Positions 1-9,140 are shown, counted from the first letter of the stretch. The stretch is 64,000 bases of DNA from Rufibacter sp. XAAS-G3-1 (GCF_013623775.1 NZ_JABFAM010000005.1:496001-560000), one strand, 5' to 3'. The notes: a model not told the origin generated them from the sequence alone. Numbers and translations: made by a program.

Positions 1-442
1 GAATGGTGTACTGCTCACTGTGCTTGATGCCGGGCTCCTCCCCGCAGGGCGTGAATTTCAGATCCTGCTCGTCTAGCTTGGTGCCGTCTGGATGGTAGGT
101 TCTAATTCTGGGGATCGTTTCATCGGCGGGGAAAAGCAGCAATAAGGCAGTCACCTCTTTACTGACGGGAAAGCGGCGGTAAGGGAGTTCATGAGGTTTT
201 AGGTAATGACTGGCCACCGTAGTGTCTAACCTGGGGCCGATGGCATAGTCAAAAGCGCACGTGGCTTTAAAGGGTAAAGGCAACACGGGCAGTTCAGCAG
301 AAAAGCTGGCAAAGGAAACGGCAGGGGCAGCATCTACCACCTGTTCTACCGAAGGGTTGGTTTCATATTGAGCCGTGTTGTCTCTGGAGCAGGAAGTAAG
401 TGCGCCTAAAAAGAGCAACAGCCCGAAAAGCATTTTTCTCAT
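1..442 (-). CDS. lipoprotein of unknown function (C-terminus outside window)
   Basis: Only the first 147 residues are inside the window; the frame runs open off the left edge. The start ATG (440-442) gives a short basic N-terminus, a hydrophobic stretch and a lipobox LTSC with Cys18, so the product should be a lipidated envelope protein. After the signal there is a Pro/Val-rich linker and a segment with a Cys (ATCAFDYAIG) that I do not recognise as a known family. No SD sequence is apparent. Function unknown; the lipoprotein call is firm, anything further is not. Confidence 0.75.
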   Translation of the reverse strand, partial: MRKMLFGLLLFLGALTSCSRDNTAQYETNPSVEQVVDAAPAVSFASFSAELPVLPLPFKATCAFDYAIGPRLDTTVASHYLKPHELPYRRFPVSKEVTALLLLFPADETIPRIRTYHPDGTKLDEQDLKFTPCGEEPGIKHSEQYTI

Positions 443-531
443 AGAAGCTTTATACGGAAAATTCTATATAAAAGGCTTGGTCTGGGGCCAGAAGCTACCT
501 TCCAACCTGCTGCCGGGCGCTTTCCCTTTCT

Positions 532-567
532 GTTTTTGCCTCATTTTCTGAAAAAGAGGCGAAAAAC
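532..567. repeat. 36-nt palindrome, copy 1
   Basis: Arms GTTTTTGCCTC and GAGGCGAAAAAC around a TTTTCTGAAAA centre, pairing with one slipped base. It lies about 90 bp upstream of the lipoprotein start. Confidence 0.7.
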
Positions 568-884
568 CGGAACAGCTCACAAGATGCCCTTGCCGTAAAT
601 CAGCGCCATAGCAGAACCAAAAAGGAGGAAATCTGATGCAGAAGAGTGCTCTCGGATTGGACTTTCGACATTTTATTTAAAAGGAATGTTTTCACTCGCT
701 CGCGTCCCGCGAGTGTTCTGTTCTAGTTTATCATTACTTTGACTATCTAAATCTCTAACAATTCTACTGCAAGGGTTTCCCTCCAAGATAAGCTTGAAAG
801 GGGTGAGCTTAGCGCTCCAGCGTCTCCTGCAAAGGCGTAAGAAAGCAAACCAACCAGGTTCTGTTGAAGTGACTGTATGATGAA

Positions 885-918
885 AAAAGCCGCACCCCAT
901 TCAAGGGCTGCGGCTTTT
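885..918 (-). terminator. intrinsic terminator of the S9 peptidase gene
   Basis: AAAAGCCGCA pairs with TGCGGCTTTT around a short loop, 23 bp past the stop codon. A/T runs on both sides allow it to work on either strand. Confidence 0.75.
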
Positions 919-941
919 GGGTGCTCCGTTCTGATGGGAGA

Positions 942-3452
942 TTATTCCTCGTCTTCAGGAGTGGCTCTACGGGCAGCCTGAGGTCTCTTGTTGGTTTGTT
1001 CCGTCTCTTTATTGATCTCGGTAATGTCTACCGTTTGGGAGAAGTCGCCCAGCAGGTGTTTAGAGAAATAATCAGCGGTCATCCAGAAGGAATACTCGGT
1101 CATGTCACCGTAGCCGTGGCGTTGACCAGGCATGAGCACCAGATCAAAGCGTTTGTTGGCTTTAATCAGGGCATCGGCCATTCTAATGGTATTGGCGGGG
1201 TGCACGTTGTTGTCCACGTCGCCGTGGGTAAGGAGCAGGTGCCCTTTCAGGTTCTTGGCCAGGTCTGGGTTTTTGTCAATGGCGTACTGGAACGTGGTAT
1301 CGCCTTTGGCGGTGATCACTTCTTTTACGCCGTGGTGTTTCTCAGACCACCAGCGGTTGTAAATGTTGTTCTCATGGTTACCAGCACCAGATACCGCCAC
1401 CTTGAAGAAGTCGGGGTACACCAGCATAGCAGCGGTAGACATGAATCCGCCGCCGGAGTGACCGGTGATACCTACTTTATCCGCATCAATGAAGTCATAT
1501 TTGTCTGCCAATTGCTCTACAGCGGCCTTCTTGTCTGCCAAGCCGTAATCACGCAGGTTGCCGTAACCGTAGGTGTGGTACCATTTGGAGCGGGCCGGGT
1601 GACCGCCGCGGTTTCCTACGGTAATCACAATGAACCCCAGTTGCGCCAGACGATCCATGCGGTCCATGCTTCTGCCGAAGGCTTTGTTCACGGCTTCGGT
1701 CTGGGGGCCTGGATAGATGTACTCAATGATGGGGTATTTCTTGGTAGAGTCAAAGTCAAAAGGTTTGTACATGACCCCGTACAAATCGGTCACGCCGTCA
1801 TCTGCTTTCACTTTAAACGGCTCCGGGAATTTGTACCCGGCGGCCATTAGGCTAGACAAGTCGGCCGTTTCCAGATCCATCACTTTCTTGCCGTTGCTGT
1901 TATACAAGGCAGATTTGGGCACTGTATTCACGCGCGATGAGGTGTTCACGAAGAACTTGCGGCTGTCGTTCATGCTCACCTGGTGGTCAAAGTTGCCGCT
2001 GTTCAATAGTTTGAGGCCAGAACCGTCAAAGTTGATGCGGTACAGGTGCAGGTAATACGGGTCTTCCTTGGCTTCGCGGCCGTTGGCGGTGAAGTAAAGC
2101 ACGCGGGCTTTGTCATCAATCCCTATAATCTCTTCGCAGTGGAAAGGGCCCTTGGTGATCTGGTTTTTCAGTTTGCCGTTGCCGTCGTACAGGTAGAAGT
2201 GTCCCCAACCGTCACGCTCAGACCAGTGGATCAGCTCGTTTCCGCCGTTCACCAGGCCTACGCGGCTTACCTCTACATAGGTGTTGAACCGCTCGTCAAT
2301 CAAAGGTTTTACGGTGCCGGTAGGAACATCCAGAGAAAGTACGTCAATCTTCTTCAGGTCGCGGCTGGTGCGGGTAAAATAGACCTTGTCTCTGGTGCCG
2401 TGCCATAGGTTGGCGCGGAACTCGTCATCACGGGAGCTTTGCTTGGCGGGTGCCGGCCACACCGAGATCTCCTGGTCTTTGAAAGCGGCGGCGTTGATCT
2501 TCTTAGCGGTTTTGTCCGTGAAGTTGAACAAAAGCAATTCTCTGACGGGCGCTTCTTTCTCGCCGGGCATCTGGTACTTGTAGGTTTCCAAAGCCGGACG
2601 GCCAGCGGCGGTGTTGTGCAGTACCCACAGGTCTTTCACTTTGCGGGCATCGGTGCGGGTCATGATGAAGTACTTAGAATCTGGCGACCACATAAGGAAG
2701 GCGGGCTTCCGGTTCTTTCTGTTTTTCTCGCGCTCCACGTTGGTTTCGCCTTGAGAGTCGCCGTAGGAATAGTGCTCCACGCCATCGGTGGTGAACTTGG
2801 TTTCTACAATGGTAGAGTCTTTCTCGTTCTTGAGGGCTTTCTCATAGTTGGCGCGATCCATCCAGTACAGGTTATGCTCTTTGGCGAACACCACAAATTT
2901 CTGATCGGGCGAGATGGAGGCCCACGTAGGCTTGCGTTTCGGCTTATTGTAATCCTTTAGCTCGGTCAGTTTGCGGGTGGCCAGGTTATACTGAAAATAG
3001 TGGGTTTTCTTCTCCAGCGAATCGGCGGCCTTTTTATCAATCCGGTCTTTCTTTACCTGATCAATGGTGCTTTTGACCTCAAACTGAACGTTCTTCTCGT
3101 CATCGGTGAACTTGAGGTTCTCCAGCGGAAGGTGCTGCGCATCAAAGGGGTCACGTACCACCAGGGTGATGTCGGCGGCCAGCTGGTCGGTGTTGAAGAT
3201 GGCTTGTTTTGACTTTTTAGCCGGGTCTACAAGGTACCAGTTCTTGCCGTTGGAAGTCTCGTACATGTACCAGAACCGGTCGGTTTGCTTGAGCCAGTGC
3301 GGGTCTAAGCTGGTGGTGAAGATAAGCTTTTCCAGTTTTTTAGGGGAGAAACGGGAGGCCAACTGGTAATTGGCTTTGGCAGGTTGCCCCGTTTGGGCGT
3401 GCCCTCCCAGGCTTACCAACAGAAAGGCAGCCAGAAAATAAAGGGTTCTCAT
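942..3452 (-). CDS. S9 family prolyl oligopeptidase / dipeptidyl-peptidase IV-like, secreted
   Basis: 836-residue serine peptidase that releases dipeptides or cuts small peptides outside the cytoplasm. The start was placed at 3452 rather than at the upstream in-frame ATG (3518), because MRTLYFLAAFLLVSLGGHAQ is a clean signal peptide and the upstream 22 residues are not. The middle part (about residues 50-550) fits the DPP-IV beta-propeller region. The C-terminal alpha/beta-hydrolase has the nucleophile in GHSGGG (Ser about 666), the Asp in DVDNNVHP (about 747) and the His in GQRHGYGD (about 769), in the family order. The last ~25 residues are charged and probably disordered. Likely transcribed alone. 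Typical length for the family. Confidence 0.92.
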   Translation of the reverse strand: MRTLYFLAAFLLVSLGGHAQTGQPAKANYQLASRFSPKKLEKLIFTTSLDPHWLKQTDRFWYMYETSNGKNWYLVDPAKKSKQAIFNTDQLAADITLVVRDPFDAQHLPLENLKFTDDEKNVQFEVKSTIDQVKKDRIDKKAADSLEKKTHYFQYNLATRKLTELKDYNKPKRKPTWASISPDQKFVVFAKEHNLYWMDRANYEKALKNEKDSTIVETKFTTDGVEHYSYGDSQGETNVEREKNRKNRKPAFLMWSPDSKYFIMTRTDARKVKDLWVLHNTAAGRPALETYKYQMPGEKEAPVRELLLFNFTDKTAKKINAAAFKDQEISVWPAPAKQSSRDDEFRANLWHGTRDKVYFTRTSRDLKKIDVLSLDVPTGTVKPLIDERFNTYVEVSRVGLVNGGNELIHWSERDGWGHFYLYDGNGKLKNQITKGPFHCEEIIGIDDKARVLYFTANGREAKEDPYYLHLYRINFDGSGLKLLNSGNFDHQVSMNDSRKFFVNTSSRVNTVPKSALYNSNGKKVMDLETADLSSLMAAGYKFPEPFKVKADDGVTDLYGVMYKPFDFDSTKKYPIIEYIYPGPQTEAVNKAFGRSMDRMDRLAQLGFIVITVGNRGGHPARSKWYHTYGYGNLRDYGLADKKAAVEQLADKYDFIDADKVGITGHSGGGFMSTAAMLVYPDFFKVAVSGAGNHENNIYNRWWSEKHHGVKEVITAKGDTTFQYAIDKNPDLAKNLKGHLLLTHGDVDNNVHPANTIRMADALIKANKRFDLVLMPGQRHGYGDMTEYSFWMTADYFSKHLLGDFSQTVDITEINKETEQTNKRPQAARRATPEDEE

Positions 3453-3563
3453 GTAAAGGGTTTTGTATGGTACTGTTTGGAAGTTGGAAGATACGGAATT
3501 AAGGGTAGATTTTAACAAAGGGTTGGATGGATGGGGACGTCGTTCTCTTGTTGTGCATCATTT

Positions 3564-3645
3564 GCTGTGCGTGGAGTTAGCGCCAGCGCTCTACGCACTT
3601 GGTGGACAGCCAATCTCCTGATTGGCGAAACGGGTGAGCTGCTTA
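3564..3645. repeat. double-hairpin repeat, copy 1 of 3
   Basis: First hairpin: GTGCGTGGAG ... CTCTACGCAC. Second: GCCAATC ... GATTGGC, followed by GAAACGGGTGAGCTG. Related copies lie at 22672-22750 and 49016-49107. One base of the first stem is mismatched compared with the other copies. Confidence 0.65.
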
Positions 3646-4106
3646 CTTTCTACTTCCTTTCTTACTAGGCTCAGGCTACAGATGCGCTCTGCGCACGTTT
3701 GTCAGGTTGATCCTTGCTGTTCAACCTAACCACAAGAATGGAGAAGCCCTGAACCCGCTGCCGCTCAGACAGGCGGTACTTCAGGAAGGTACCACCCGGT
3801 AAAAGCCTTCCGTTCCATAGGGAGCTTGGGTTATTGCTGTCTGGACTGCCGCTGCTTGCGCTTCCCCTCGCTTCGGGCTACGCAGGCGGCCCTCCGATGG
3901 GGAAGGCGCAGGAGGCGGGTTGCTGCTTGTTCTGCTGCAATGCCCTCATCGTCCTGCAGACGGGTAGAAGTCAAGCGGTAGAAGAATGGCTTATAAGAAT
4001 ATTCCCCTCCTGAAGGCTTATCTTGTAGGGAAACTTTTGCTGATGCCGCTGTTCGGGCCTAACCTGCCTGCTTCCAGAGTTCCACCCCGAAAGAGCGGGG
4101 ATGGTG

Positions 4107-4141
4107 TTTTGGGCCTGTTTTGCGGAAAACACCCTTAAAAA
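4107..4141. repeat. 36-nt palindrome, copy 2
   Basis: Starts GTTTTGGGCCTGTTTT; the right arm is decayed (AAAACACCCTTAAAA). It ends 5 bp from the mnmD stop codon, so it sits in the mnmD 3' flank. Confidence 0.6.
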
Positions 4142-4145
4142 GCCG

Positions 4146-4820
4146 TTACAGAGATTTAACCCCGCGCGTCATTTCCCTTTTGCCCGGAGGGCCTGGCAAC
4201 GCTTCTACGGTAAAGCCAGCGGCTTTCAGGCTTCTTTTGAAGCTGCCCTTGGCGCAATACGTGACCAGGGTGCCGCCGGGTGCCAGGCTGTCGTGCATTT
4301 TCTGGAAGATGGCATCTGTCCACAAGTGCGGCTGTTTTTCGGGGGCGAAGGCATCAAAATAGATGAGGTCATAGCTTTCCGGGGCCGGGGAGAAGGTTTC
4401 CAGATCGGTTTCCAGTTTGCGGAGGAGGAAGTGGGGGGTAATGGGTACGGGTTGCTCCCAAGGGGCGGCGTGCAGCGGCTTAAAGAAGTCCAGCAACTCT
4501 GGGTTGAGAATGAATCTGTCAAACTGCAGCTGCGCCACCACCTCCGGCGTGAGCGGATATTTCTCCAGGGTATCATAGTGGACGGTCGCCCCCGAAACCA
4601 AGGTGTGTTGCAAGGTGAGCAGGGCGTTAAGGCCGGTTCCAAAGCCAACTTCCAGCAAGCGAACGGCAGGCTGGCGTTCCAGCGTCGCTTCCAGCCCCAT
4701 TTTGATAAACACGTGCAAAGATTCCTGCAACGCACCGTGTACCGAGTGGTAATGCTCATTCAGTTCGGGGACGAAAAGCGTGGTAGAACCGTCTCTGGTT
4801 TGTCTTACTTCAAGATTCAT
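4146..4820 (-). CDS. mnmD: tRNA (5-methylaminomethyl-2-thiouridine)(34)-methyltransferase MnmD
   Basis: 224-residue SAM-dependent methyltransferase for the last step of mnm5s2U34 formation at the tRNA wobble base. It corresponds to the methyltransferase half of MnmC, which many Bacteroidota carry as a stand-alone enzyme. The N-terminus (GSTTLFVPELNEHYHSVHGA) matches the family start. The SAM site is LLEVGFGTGLNALL (about 55-68). The family signature FDAFAPEKQPHLWT lies near residues 165-178. No oxidase domain is fused. It is flanked by repeat-rich spacers and is probably monocistronic. Confidence 0.92.
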   Translation of the reverse strand: MNLEVRQTRDGSTTLFVPELNEHYHSVHGALQESLHVFIKMGLEATLERQPAVRLLEVGFGTGLNALLTLQHTLVSGATVHYDTLEKYPLTPEVVAQLQFDRFILNPELLDFFKPLHAAPWEQPVPITPHFLLRKLETDLETFSPAPESYDLIYFDAFAPEKQPHLWTDAIFQKMHDSLAPGGTLVTYCAKGSFKRSLKAAGFTVEALPGPPGKREMTRGVKSL

Positions 4821-4867
4821 GGACGGAAATATAGTTAAGAATTAAGAATTAGGAATGGGGAGCGTGT

Positions 4868-4903
4868 GTTTTGGCCTCTTTCTTCAGAAAACGGGCTTAA
4901 AAC
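4868..4903. repeat. 36-nt palindrome, copy 3
   Basis: GTTTTGGCCTCTTTC against AAAACGGGCTTAAAAC; ends conserved, middle of the stem mismatched. About 50 bp upstream of mnmD. Confidence 0.6.
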
Positions 4904-4978
4904 GGGGCCAGACCTAAAAAGATAGCTAGCCTAAATCTTGAGGGGACACTGCTGGCAGCGGCCAGGATCAGATTATTC

Positions 4979-5014
4979 GTTTTAGCCCCATTTCCCTGAA
5001 AACAGGGCTAAAAC
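4979..5014. repeat. 36-nt palindrome, copy 4
   Basis: GTTTTAGCCC pairs with GGGCTAAAAC; the inner stem has mismatches. Confidence 0.65.
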
Positions 5015-5094
5015 AGAAAAACGCCCTCTGTAGAAAGACGCTTTATGAAGATTGTAATTAAAGACGGTTGGGAAAGAAGTTGCGCAATCCCGCC

Positions 5095-5185
5095 GGTGGT
5101 TCCCGGCGAGTCTGGAGTCTCGCTTCATCCCAAGTCACGAGATTGGAGTCTTGCGCCAGTTGGTTCTAAACCTATGAGGCCTTGG
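5095..5185 (+). repeat. GGTGGTTCCCGGCGAG repeat, copy 1 of 3
   Basis: Begins GGTGGTTCCCGGCGAGTCTG, contains AAGTCACGAGA and GCGCCAGT, and ends in a decayed form of the CCTGTGAGG hairpin. Related copies are at 7541-7646 (inverted) and 58974-59085. Confidence 0.6.
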
Positions 5186-5280
5186 TTCGCGTTTTGGGTC
5201 TGCTTCCAAGATGCCGCAATACCGCCTGCTCCAAAGACCTCGTAGTGTGCGCCGCTCCTGCGAGTGTCTGGCGCCAAGGC

Positions 5281-5317
5281 CGTTTTCGGCCCGTTTTCCA
5301 TAAACCAGCCTCAAAAC
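5281..5317. repeat. 36-nt palindrome, copy 5
   Basis: CGTTTTCGGCCCGTTTT against AAACCAGCCTCAAAACG. It is preceded by GCCAAGGC, the same left neighbour as copy 36 (59188), so the two copies share a larger repeated block. Confidence 0.6.
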
Positions 5318-5378
5318 GCATTAGCAAAACTACGGAGAGACCACTTTCTAGGAAGGCCAATTCCCAATTACTAATTAT

Positions 5379-6035
5379 TCAGTCAATGTAGCCTTCATAC
5401 TGGATGCTGCTCACTTTGCCTTTAGACAGGTGGAACCTGAGCCAGGAGGTGCGTTCCCAGTCGCAGACCTCAATCACGTTTTTCTGCTCTTTGATGAACA
5501 GCTTGTAGTCCAGTAATTTCTGCAGTAACTCCTGGCGGGAGCACCCTACCTTGATGCCGTTCCGCAAGGCCAGGTTGGGGCTTTTGATGTCGGCGTAGGA
5601 GAGCAGGAAGCGTTTGGTGTACATGGGGTAGTACAGCTCTACGGTGCTGGAATCAAAGTTGAGCTGGAAAAGGGTGTCAATGTACCGGGCTTTGTGCTGG
5701 TTGGTGACGGTGTCTTTCAGTACCTGGAGCTTGGTGCGGATCTGGGCCGCATAGTGCTGCAAAACCGGCTCTTCTACCGGCAAGAAAGGGTTGTTGATGA
5801 ACGCCGCCGCCTTCATTACCTCGGGGTTTTCCTGAGATACCAGCTGCAGGCGTTCATAAAAGGCCTCCATGCGGGCAAGATTGTTGAAGTTAGGCGCGTA
5901 GGAGTTCTTGGGAGCAGTAGATTTGGGCTTCACCCCGGCTCTTGCTACCCGCGGACTGTCTGGTTCCTGATTTCCTTGGCAGGCGCCATGTACCCCCAGG
6001 GGGAGCCAACATAAGATCACTAACAGCCGCCACAT
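5379..6035 (-). CDS. secreted protein of unknown function
   Basis: 218 residues. The N-terminus MWRLLVILCWLPLGVHGAC is a signal peptide, with Cys19 possibly lipidated (the VHGAC lipobox is weak). A charged Pro/Lys-rich linker follows, then a helical, charged region with PNFNNLARMEAFYERL, and a C-terminal part rich in beta-strand (VELYYPMYTKRFLLSY, ISSIQYEGYID-like end). I do not recognise the family. Two Cys residues in the last third could pair. The upstream gene is 280 bp away on the same strand, with a palindrome between them, so co-transcription is doubtful. Confidence 0.7.
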   Translation of the reverse strand: MWRLLVILCWLPLGVHGACQGNQEPDSPRVARAGVKPKSTAPKNSYAPNFNNLARMEAFYERLQLVSQENPEVMKAAAFINNPFLPVEEPVLQHYAAQIRTKLQVLKDTVTNQHKARYIDTLFQLNFDSSTVELYYPMYTKRFLLSYADIKSPNLALRNGIKVGCSRQELLQKLLDYKLFIKEQKNVIEVCDWERTSWLRFHLSKGKVSSIQYEGYID

Positions 6036-6277
6036 ACCCGTAATAGAAAATAAAAGAGAAATAGTAAGGAAGGTGTTCTGTATACGGAGAAACCCTCTGC
6101 AAAGCTACGTACAAGCCCTGCATTTCTGGTATATTTTTAAGACCCCTATCCTGCGGGATACCCCTACATGTTGAAGCCTGATTTCTCTGCTGCGCACGGG
6201 CGTTGCCCGAAAAGGAAAGCAGAACCCAACCGCTGCTTGAAAGCGGCACAGCAACGGAAGCAAACCCGCCGGAGGGG

Positions 6278-6317
6278 CCGTTTTGGGGTTGTTTTTGGTA
6301 AAACAACCCCAAAACGG
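6278..6317. repeat. 36-nt palindrome, copy 6 (perfect)
   Basis: CCGTTTTGGGGTTGTTTT pairs fully with AAAACAACCCCAAAACGG. It directly abuts the stop codon of the YihY gene (6318-6320), a position suited to RNA 3'-end formation or protection. Confidence 0.8.
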
Positions 6318-7283
6318 CTATTTTCTGAAACGGCCTTCAGCGGGCGGGCGGCCAGCCATTTGGGCGTCTGTTGATTCTTCATGGGGCAATTCCCGTATCT
6401 CAATCCTGACGGAGTTATGGTTGGGCTTGACGGGTTGCCCGTAGGTGTCGGCGTATTCCTGGGTTATTTCGGCCCCGAAGAAAATGATGAGCGAAGAATA
6501 GTACACCCACGAAAGCAGAATGACCATGGAACCCGCCGCGCCGTAAGAACTGCTGAAATCACTTTGGCCCAGGTACCAGCCAATGAGGTATTTTCCCAGC
6601 AAGAAGAGGAAAGCCGTCACTAAAGCTCCCACCCACACATCGCGCCAGCGGATGATTGCATCTGGCAGGTATTTGAAAATCAGGGCAAAAAGGAGTGAAA
6701 TAAAGCCCATGGACACGATGACATCCAGCAGGTAGATGAACACGATGGCTATATCAGGAAGTAGCCGCTGGAGGTAGTCTGTGAGGACGCCAATGACGGC
6801 ACTTACCACTAAACTCACCAGCAGCAGAAACGCAATGCTGAGAATCATCCCGAAAGACAGAATCCGATCCATGACCAGTTTAAGGATGCCGTTCTTGGGC
6901 TTGGTCTGTAGGTTCCAAACATTGTTCAAGGACTCCTGCAGGGTCACAAAGATGGTGGTGCCGGCAAAAAACAGGGTGCCTAGCCCTATCCAGGTGGCAA
7001 GTGGGTTAGGGCCTTCCAGGTGCAATTTGGTAATCATGGTCTGGATCTCGGCGGCCGCTTCAGACCCTACCAAGCCTTTGATTTGGGCGTACAACTGTCC
7101 ACTCACAGCTTCCTCCCCAAAGAAATAGCCCGCTGAGCGTATCACAATAAACAAGAGCGGCGGCAGCGAGAAAATAGTATTATAGGAGAGCGCCGCCGCC
7201 AGCCGCAGGGAGTTGTTCTTCATGAACTCCGATGCGGAATTCGTGATAAGCGCAAAAATGCCTTTTATAGTATATTTCGCCAT
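6318..7283 (-). CDS. YihY/virulence factor BrkB family inner-membrane protein
   Basis: 321 residues, start MAKYTIKGIFAL at 7283 (the in-frame ATG at 7334 adds an unlikely 17-residue leader). About six membrane segments alternate with short loops. Family hallmarks are SLRLAAALSYNTIFSLPPLL near residues 25-45, LQESLNNVWNLQ around 120, and the GAAGSMVILLSWVYYSSLIIFFGAEITQ end (quoted here as one block of motif positions 240-270). The C-terminal ~40 residues are cytosolic and polar. The biochemical role of the family is unsettled; older RNase BN assignments are not supported. Confidence 0.88.
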   Translation of the reverse strand: MAKYTIKGIFALITNSASEFMKNNSLRLAAALSYNTIFSLPPLLFIVIRSAGYFFGEEAVSGQLYAQIKGLVGSEAAAEIQTMITKLHLEGPNPLATWIGLGTLFFAGTTIFVTLQESLNNVWNLQTKPKNGILKLVMDRILSFGMILSIAFLLLVSLVVSAVIGVLTDYLQRLLPDIAIVFIYLLDVIVSMGFISLLFALIFKYLPDAIIRWRDVWVGALVTAFLFLLGKYLIGWYLGQSDFSSSYGAAGSMVILLSWVYYSSLIIFFGAEITQEYADTYGQPVKPNHNSVRIEIRELPHEESTDAQMAGRPPAEGRFRK

Positions 7284-7435
7284 TCGCGTTGAATCAGATA
7301 ATAGATGTATTGAAACTACGGGAGAAACTCGCAATTGTTAACGGCACACCGCTTTTGAGCAGATGGGGAGATGGAATGATTGAGAGAATGAGAGAAGAAA
7401 GAACTTCAAGTATGTCTGGCAGAAGTAGAGGCATC

Positions 7436-7471
7436 ATTTTGGAGCTGTTTTGCGGGAAACAGGCTTGAAAC
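7436..7471. repeat. 36-nt palindrome, copy 7
   Basis: ATTTTGGAGCTGTTTT against GAAACAGGCTTGAAAC; partly decayed. Confidence 0.55.
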
Positions 7472-7540
7472 GGCATCGGCGCAGACACTCGTAGGAGCTG
7501 CGGGAGCAGGCGGCATTGCGGAAGGAGGCCCAAAACGCGA

Positions 7541-7646
7541 AAGCCTGTGAGGTCTCCAAGACCTCACAGGTTTAGAGCCTACTGGCGCCAGACTCTAGTC
7601 TCGGGACTTGGGAGGAAGCGAGTCTCCAGACTTGCCGGGAACCACA
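7541..7646 (-). repeat. GGTGGTTCCCGGCGAG repeat, copy 2 (inverted)
   Basis: Read on the minus strand it begins TGTGGTTCCCGGCAAGTCTG and ends in the hairpin AAACCTGTGAGGTCTTGG / AGACCTCACAGG. It lies just beyond the 3' end of the DUF4403 gene. Confidence 0.65.
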
Positions 7647-7703
7647 GTTTTGCGTAAGGCAACCCAATTCCTAACTCTCCCATTCTCCCAATCCTGCCAT
7701 CTC

Positions 7704-9140
7704 TCACTGAAAAGAAAGCGTGAGTTGCCCCGAGGCCAGGAAACGCGTTTGTACGCCGGTGGGGGTCACATACAAAGTATCTGGGTCAAGGGTGAAGTTG
7801 GTGCCGCGCAAAAGAAACCGTTCCTGCAGTTTGTTTTCTTTGAGGCCGGTTTGTAGGGCTTCGCGCAGAGCGGTTAGGTGGCTTTTAACCGGAACCGTCA
7901 TCTGCTTTTCCAGTTCTGTTCTGAAGCGGTTTTGGAGAAGCCACTGGGCCGTGTTAATCAGTTGGTCGCGGGTTTGCAGGGTGTATTCCAGGTTTTGCAC
8001 CTTTATGCTTTGGGTGGCGGCCTCATAGAAAGGCGTGGCCTGCAACAACACTTTCCCGCTGAATTTCTTTTTGAGGAAAGCCGCTTTGGTCTGGCCGCTT
8101 ACGTCCAGGGCCAGGAGCAGCTTGGTGCCTTTCCCGCTGATGGTAATGTCATGAATGGTAAGTTGGTGCTTGCCTCCCTCAAAGCTGAAGTCCTGGCCTT
8201 TGAGTTCTTTCTGCAGCACCTGCGTGAGATAGGAATAGGAAATATCGCTGGCAATGTTGAGTTGCGCCACCGGCGGAAGGGTGCGCGTAGGCGTGTAATT
8301 CGGCAGAGCCGCTGGTTTGGCTTGGGTTGGCTTTTGGCCCGAGAGCACTTTGATATAAGCGTCAATCCCTACTTGCAGGCTCAGTTGATTCTGCTGAAGC
8401 TCCAGTGGGGTAAGCCGAACGGCCTGCGGTTCAATGGAAAGCCAGGTATTGTATTGTTCATTGAGCTGCAGCGGTTCCTGCAGTTGTTCCCAGGCCAGGC
8501 TTAAGTAAGTTGGCAACGGAATGCGCTTTTGTAGTTCCTGGTCTAATAGCAGGAACATGGGAGCGAGTTGGGCTTTCAGCTTAGATTCTATAAAAGGGGC
8601 CAGATTCAGGTTCAAAGGGCCTAACGAGAGAGTGGGCTTCCGGTTTCCCCAGGCGAAATCTCCGTTGGTGTAGCTTTTTAAGGTATAATTGGGTTGGAGT
8701 TGCAGGCGGCTCTCGGTGCGGACGGTCACCTCAAATTCTGTTTCCTCGGTCTTCTGAATTCTTTTGCACAGTTCGCAGGCGTTCCATTGCCAGCGGCCTT
8801 TGGCCCAGATTCTGAGCGGAACCTCCATGGATAATTTGCTGAACTCGGCCTTTAATTTTAGAGGGCCTGCTTTGGTGACTTTGACCATGAGGTCATCGTC
8901 CTGCAGGTTGTCGTCCTGGTAAATGACGCCGGTTAGCTCCTGGTTCAGAATTCCCTCCAACGCAGTGACCGGAATAGAGATAGGCAAAGTAATGGTGGAA
9001 AGCTGGGGTTCTGGTAGCGGCTGGGCAGCCACCGTAACCTCCGGCTCCGTGGCCTTGAGGGTCGTGGACTTCTGGCAACCAGTGGGGAGGCACAGGCAAA
9101 ACAGGACAGAAACGTAAAAAAGAAGAGAGTGCCCTCGCAT
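7704..9140 (-). CDS. DUF4403 family lipoprotein
   Basis: 478 residues. Signal peptide with lipobox-like PTGC (Cys22), then two repeats of a lipid-binding-type fold characteristic of DUF4403: strand-rich segments beginning STITLPISIPVTALEGILNQ (about 50-70) and PVAQLNIASDISYSYLTQVL (about 285-305). A CELCKR pair of cysteines lies near residue 125. In other Bacteroidota the family is predicted to be periplasmic or outer-membrane anchored; no reaction is known. The gene stands alone, followed by a decayed repeat. Confidence 0.85.
   Translation of the reverse strand: MRGHSLLFYVSVLFCLCLPTGCQKSTTLKATEPEVTVAAQPLPEPQLSTITLPISIPVTALEGILNQELTGVIYQDDNLQDDDLMVKVTKAGPLKLKAEFSKLSMEVPLRIWAKGRWQWNACELCKRIQKTEETEFEVTVRTESRLQLQPNYTLKSYTNGDFAWGNRKPTLSLGPLNLNLAPFIESKLKAQLAPMFLLLDQELQKRIPLPTYLSLAWEQLQEPLQLNEQYNTWLSIEPQAVRLTPLELQQNQLSLQVGIDAYIKVLSGQKPTQAKPAALPNYTPTRTLPPVAQLNIASDISYSYLTQVLQKELKGQDFSFEGGKHQLTIHDITISGKGTKLLLALDVSGQTKAAFLKKKFSGKVLLQATPFYEAATQSIKVQNLEYTLQTRDQLINTAQWLLQNRFRTELEKQMTVPVKSHLTALREALQTGLKENKLQERFLLRGTNFTLDPDTLYVTPTGVQTRFLASGQLTLSFQ

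Larger units (their letters stand above)
443..941. other. intergenic spacer, 499 bp
   Basis: Separates the 5' end of the partial lipoprotein gene from the 3' end of the S9 peptidase gene. It holds one 36-nt palindrome (532-567) and the peptidase terminator (885-918). The short open frame at 673-900 has no recognisable protein features. Nothing else seen. Confidence 0.6.
3453..4145. other. intergenic spacer, 693 bp
   Basis: Lies between the peptidase promoter side and the mnmD 3' end. It contains a double-hairpin repeat (3564-3645), a G+C-rich middle part without a convincing frame on either strand, and a 36-nt palindrome at its right end. The phrase CCGAAAGAGCGGG (about 4088) recurs near 59265. 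Confidence 0.55.
4821..5378. other. intergenic spacer, 558 bp, repeat mosaic
   Basis: Carries three 36-nt palindromes and one GGTGGTTCCCGGCGAG unit, packed with little unique sequence. No gene-like frame: the frames at 5045-5391 overlap each other on both strands and translate repeat DNA. Confidence 0.6.
7284..7703. other. intergenic spacer, 420 bp
   Basis: Holds a GAATGATTGAGAGAATGAGAG run (about 7374), a 36-nt palindrome and the inverted copy of the GGTGGTTCCC repeat. No supported gene. Confidence 0.55.

Noticed and set aside
921-1850. 309-codon open frame on the plus strand.
   Set aside because: Antisense to the S9 peptidase catalytic domain; no recognisable motif, while the minus frame carries the complete catalytic triad.
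4101-4838. 245-codon open frame on the plus strand.
   Set aside because: Antisense to mnmD; begins inside a palindrome and shows no protein signature.
6318-7283. Ribonuclease BN.
   Set aside because: An old name for YihY-type membrane proteins; the sequence is a polytopic membrane protein with no nuclease motif.
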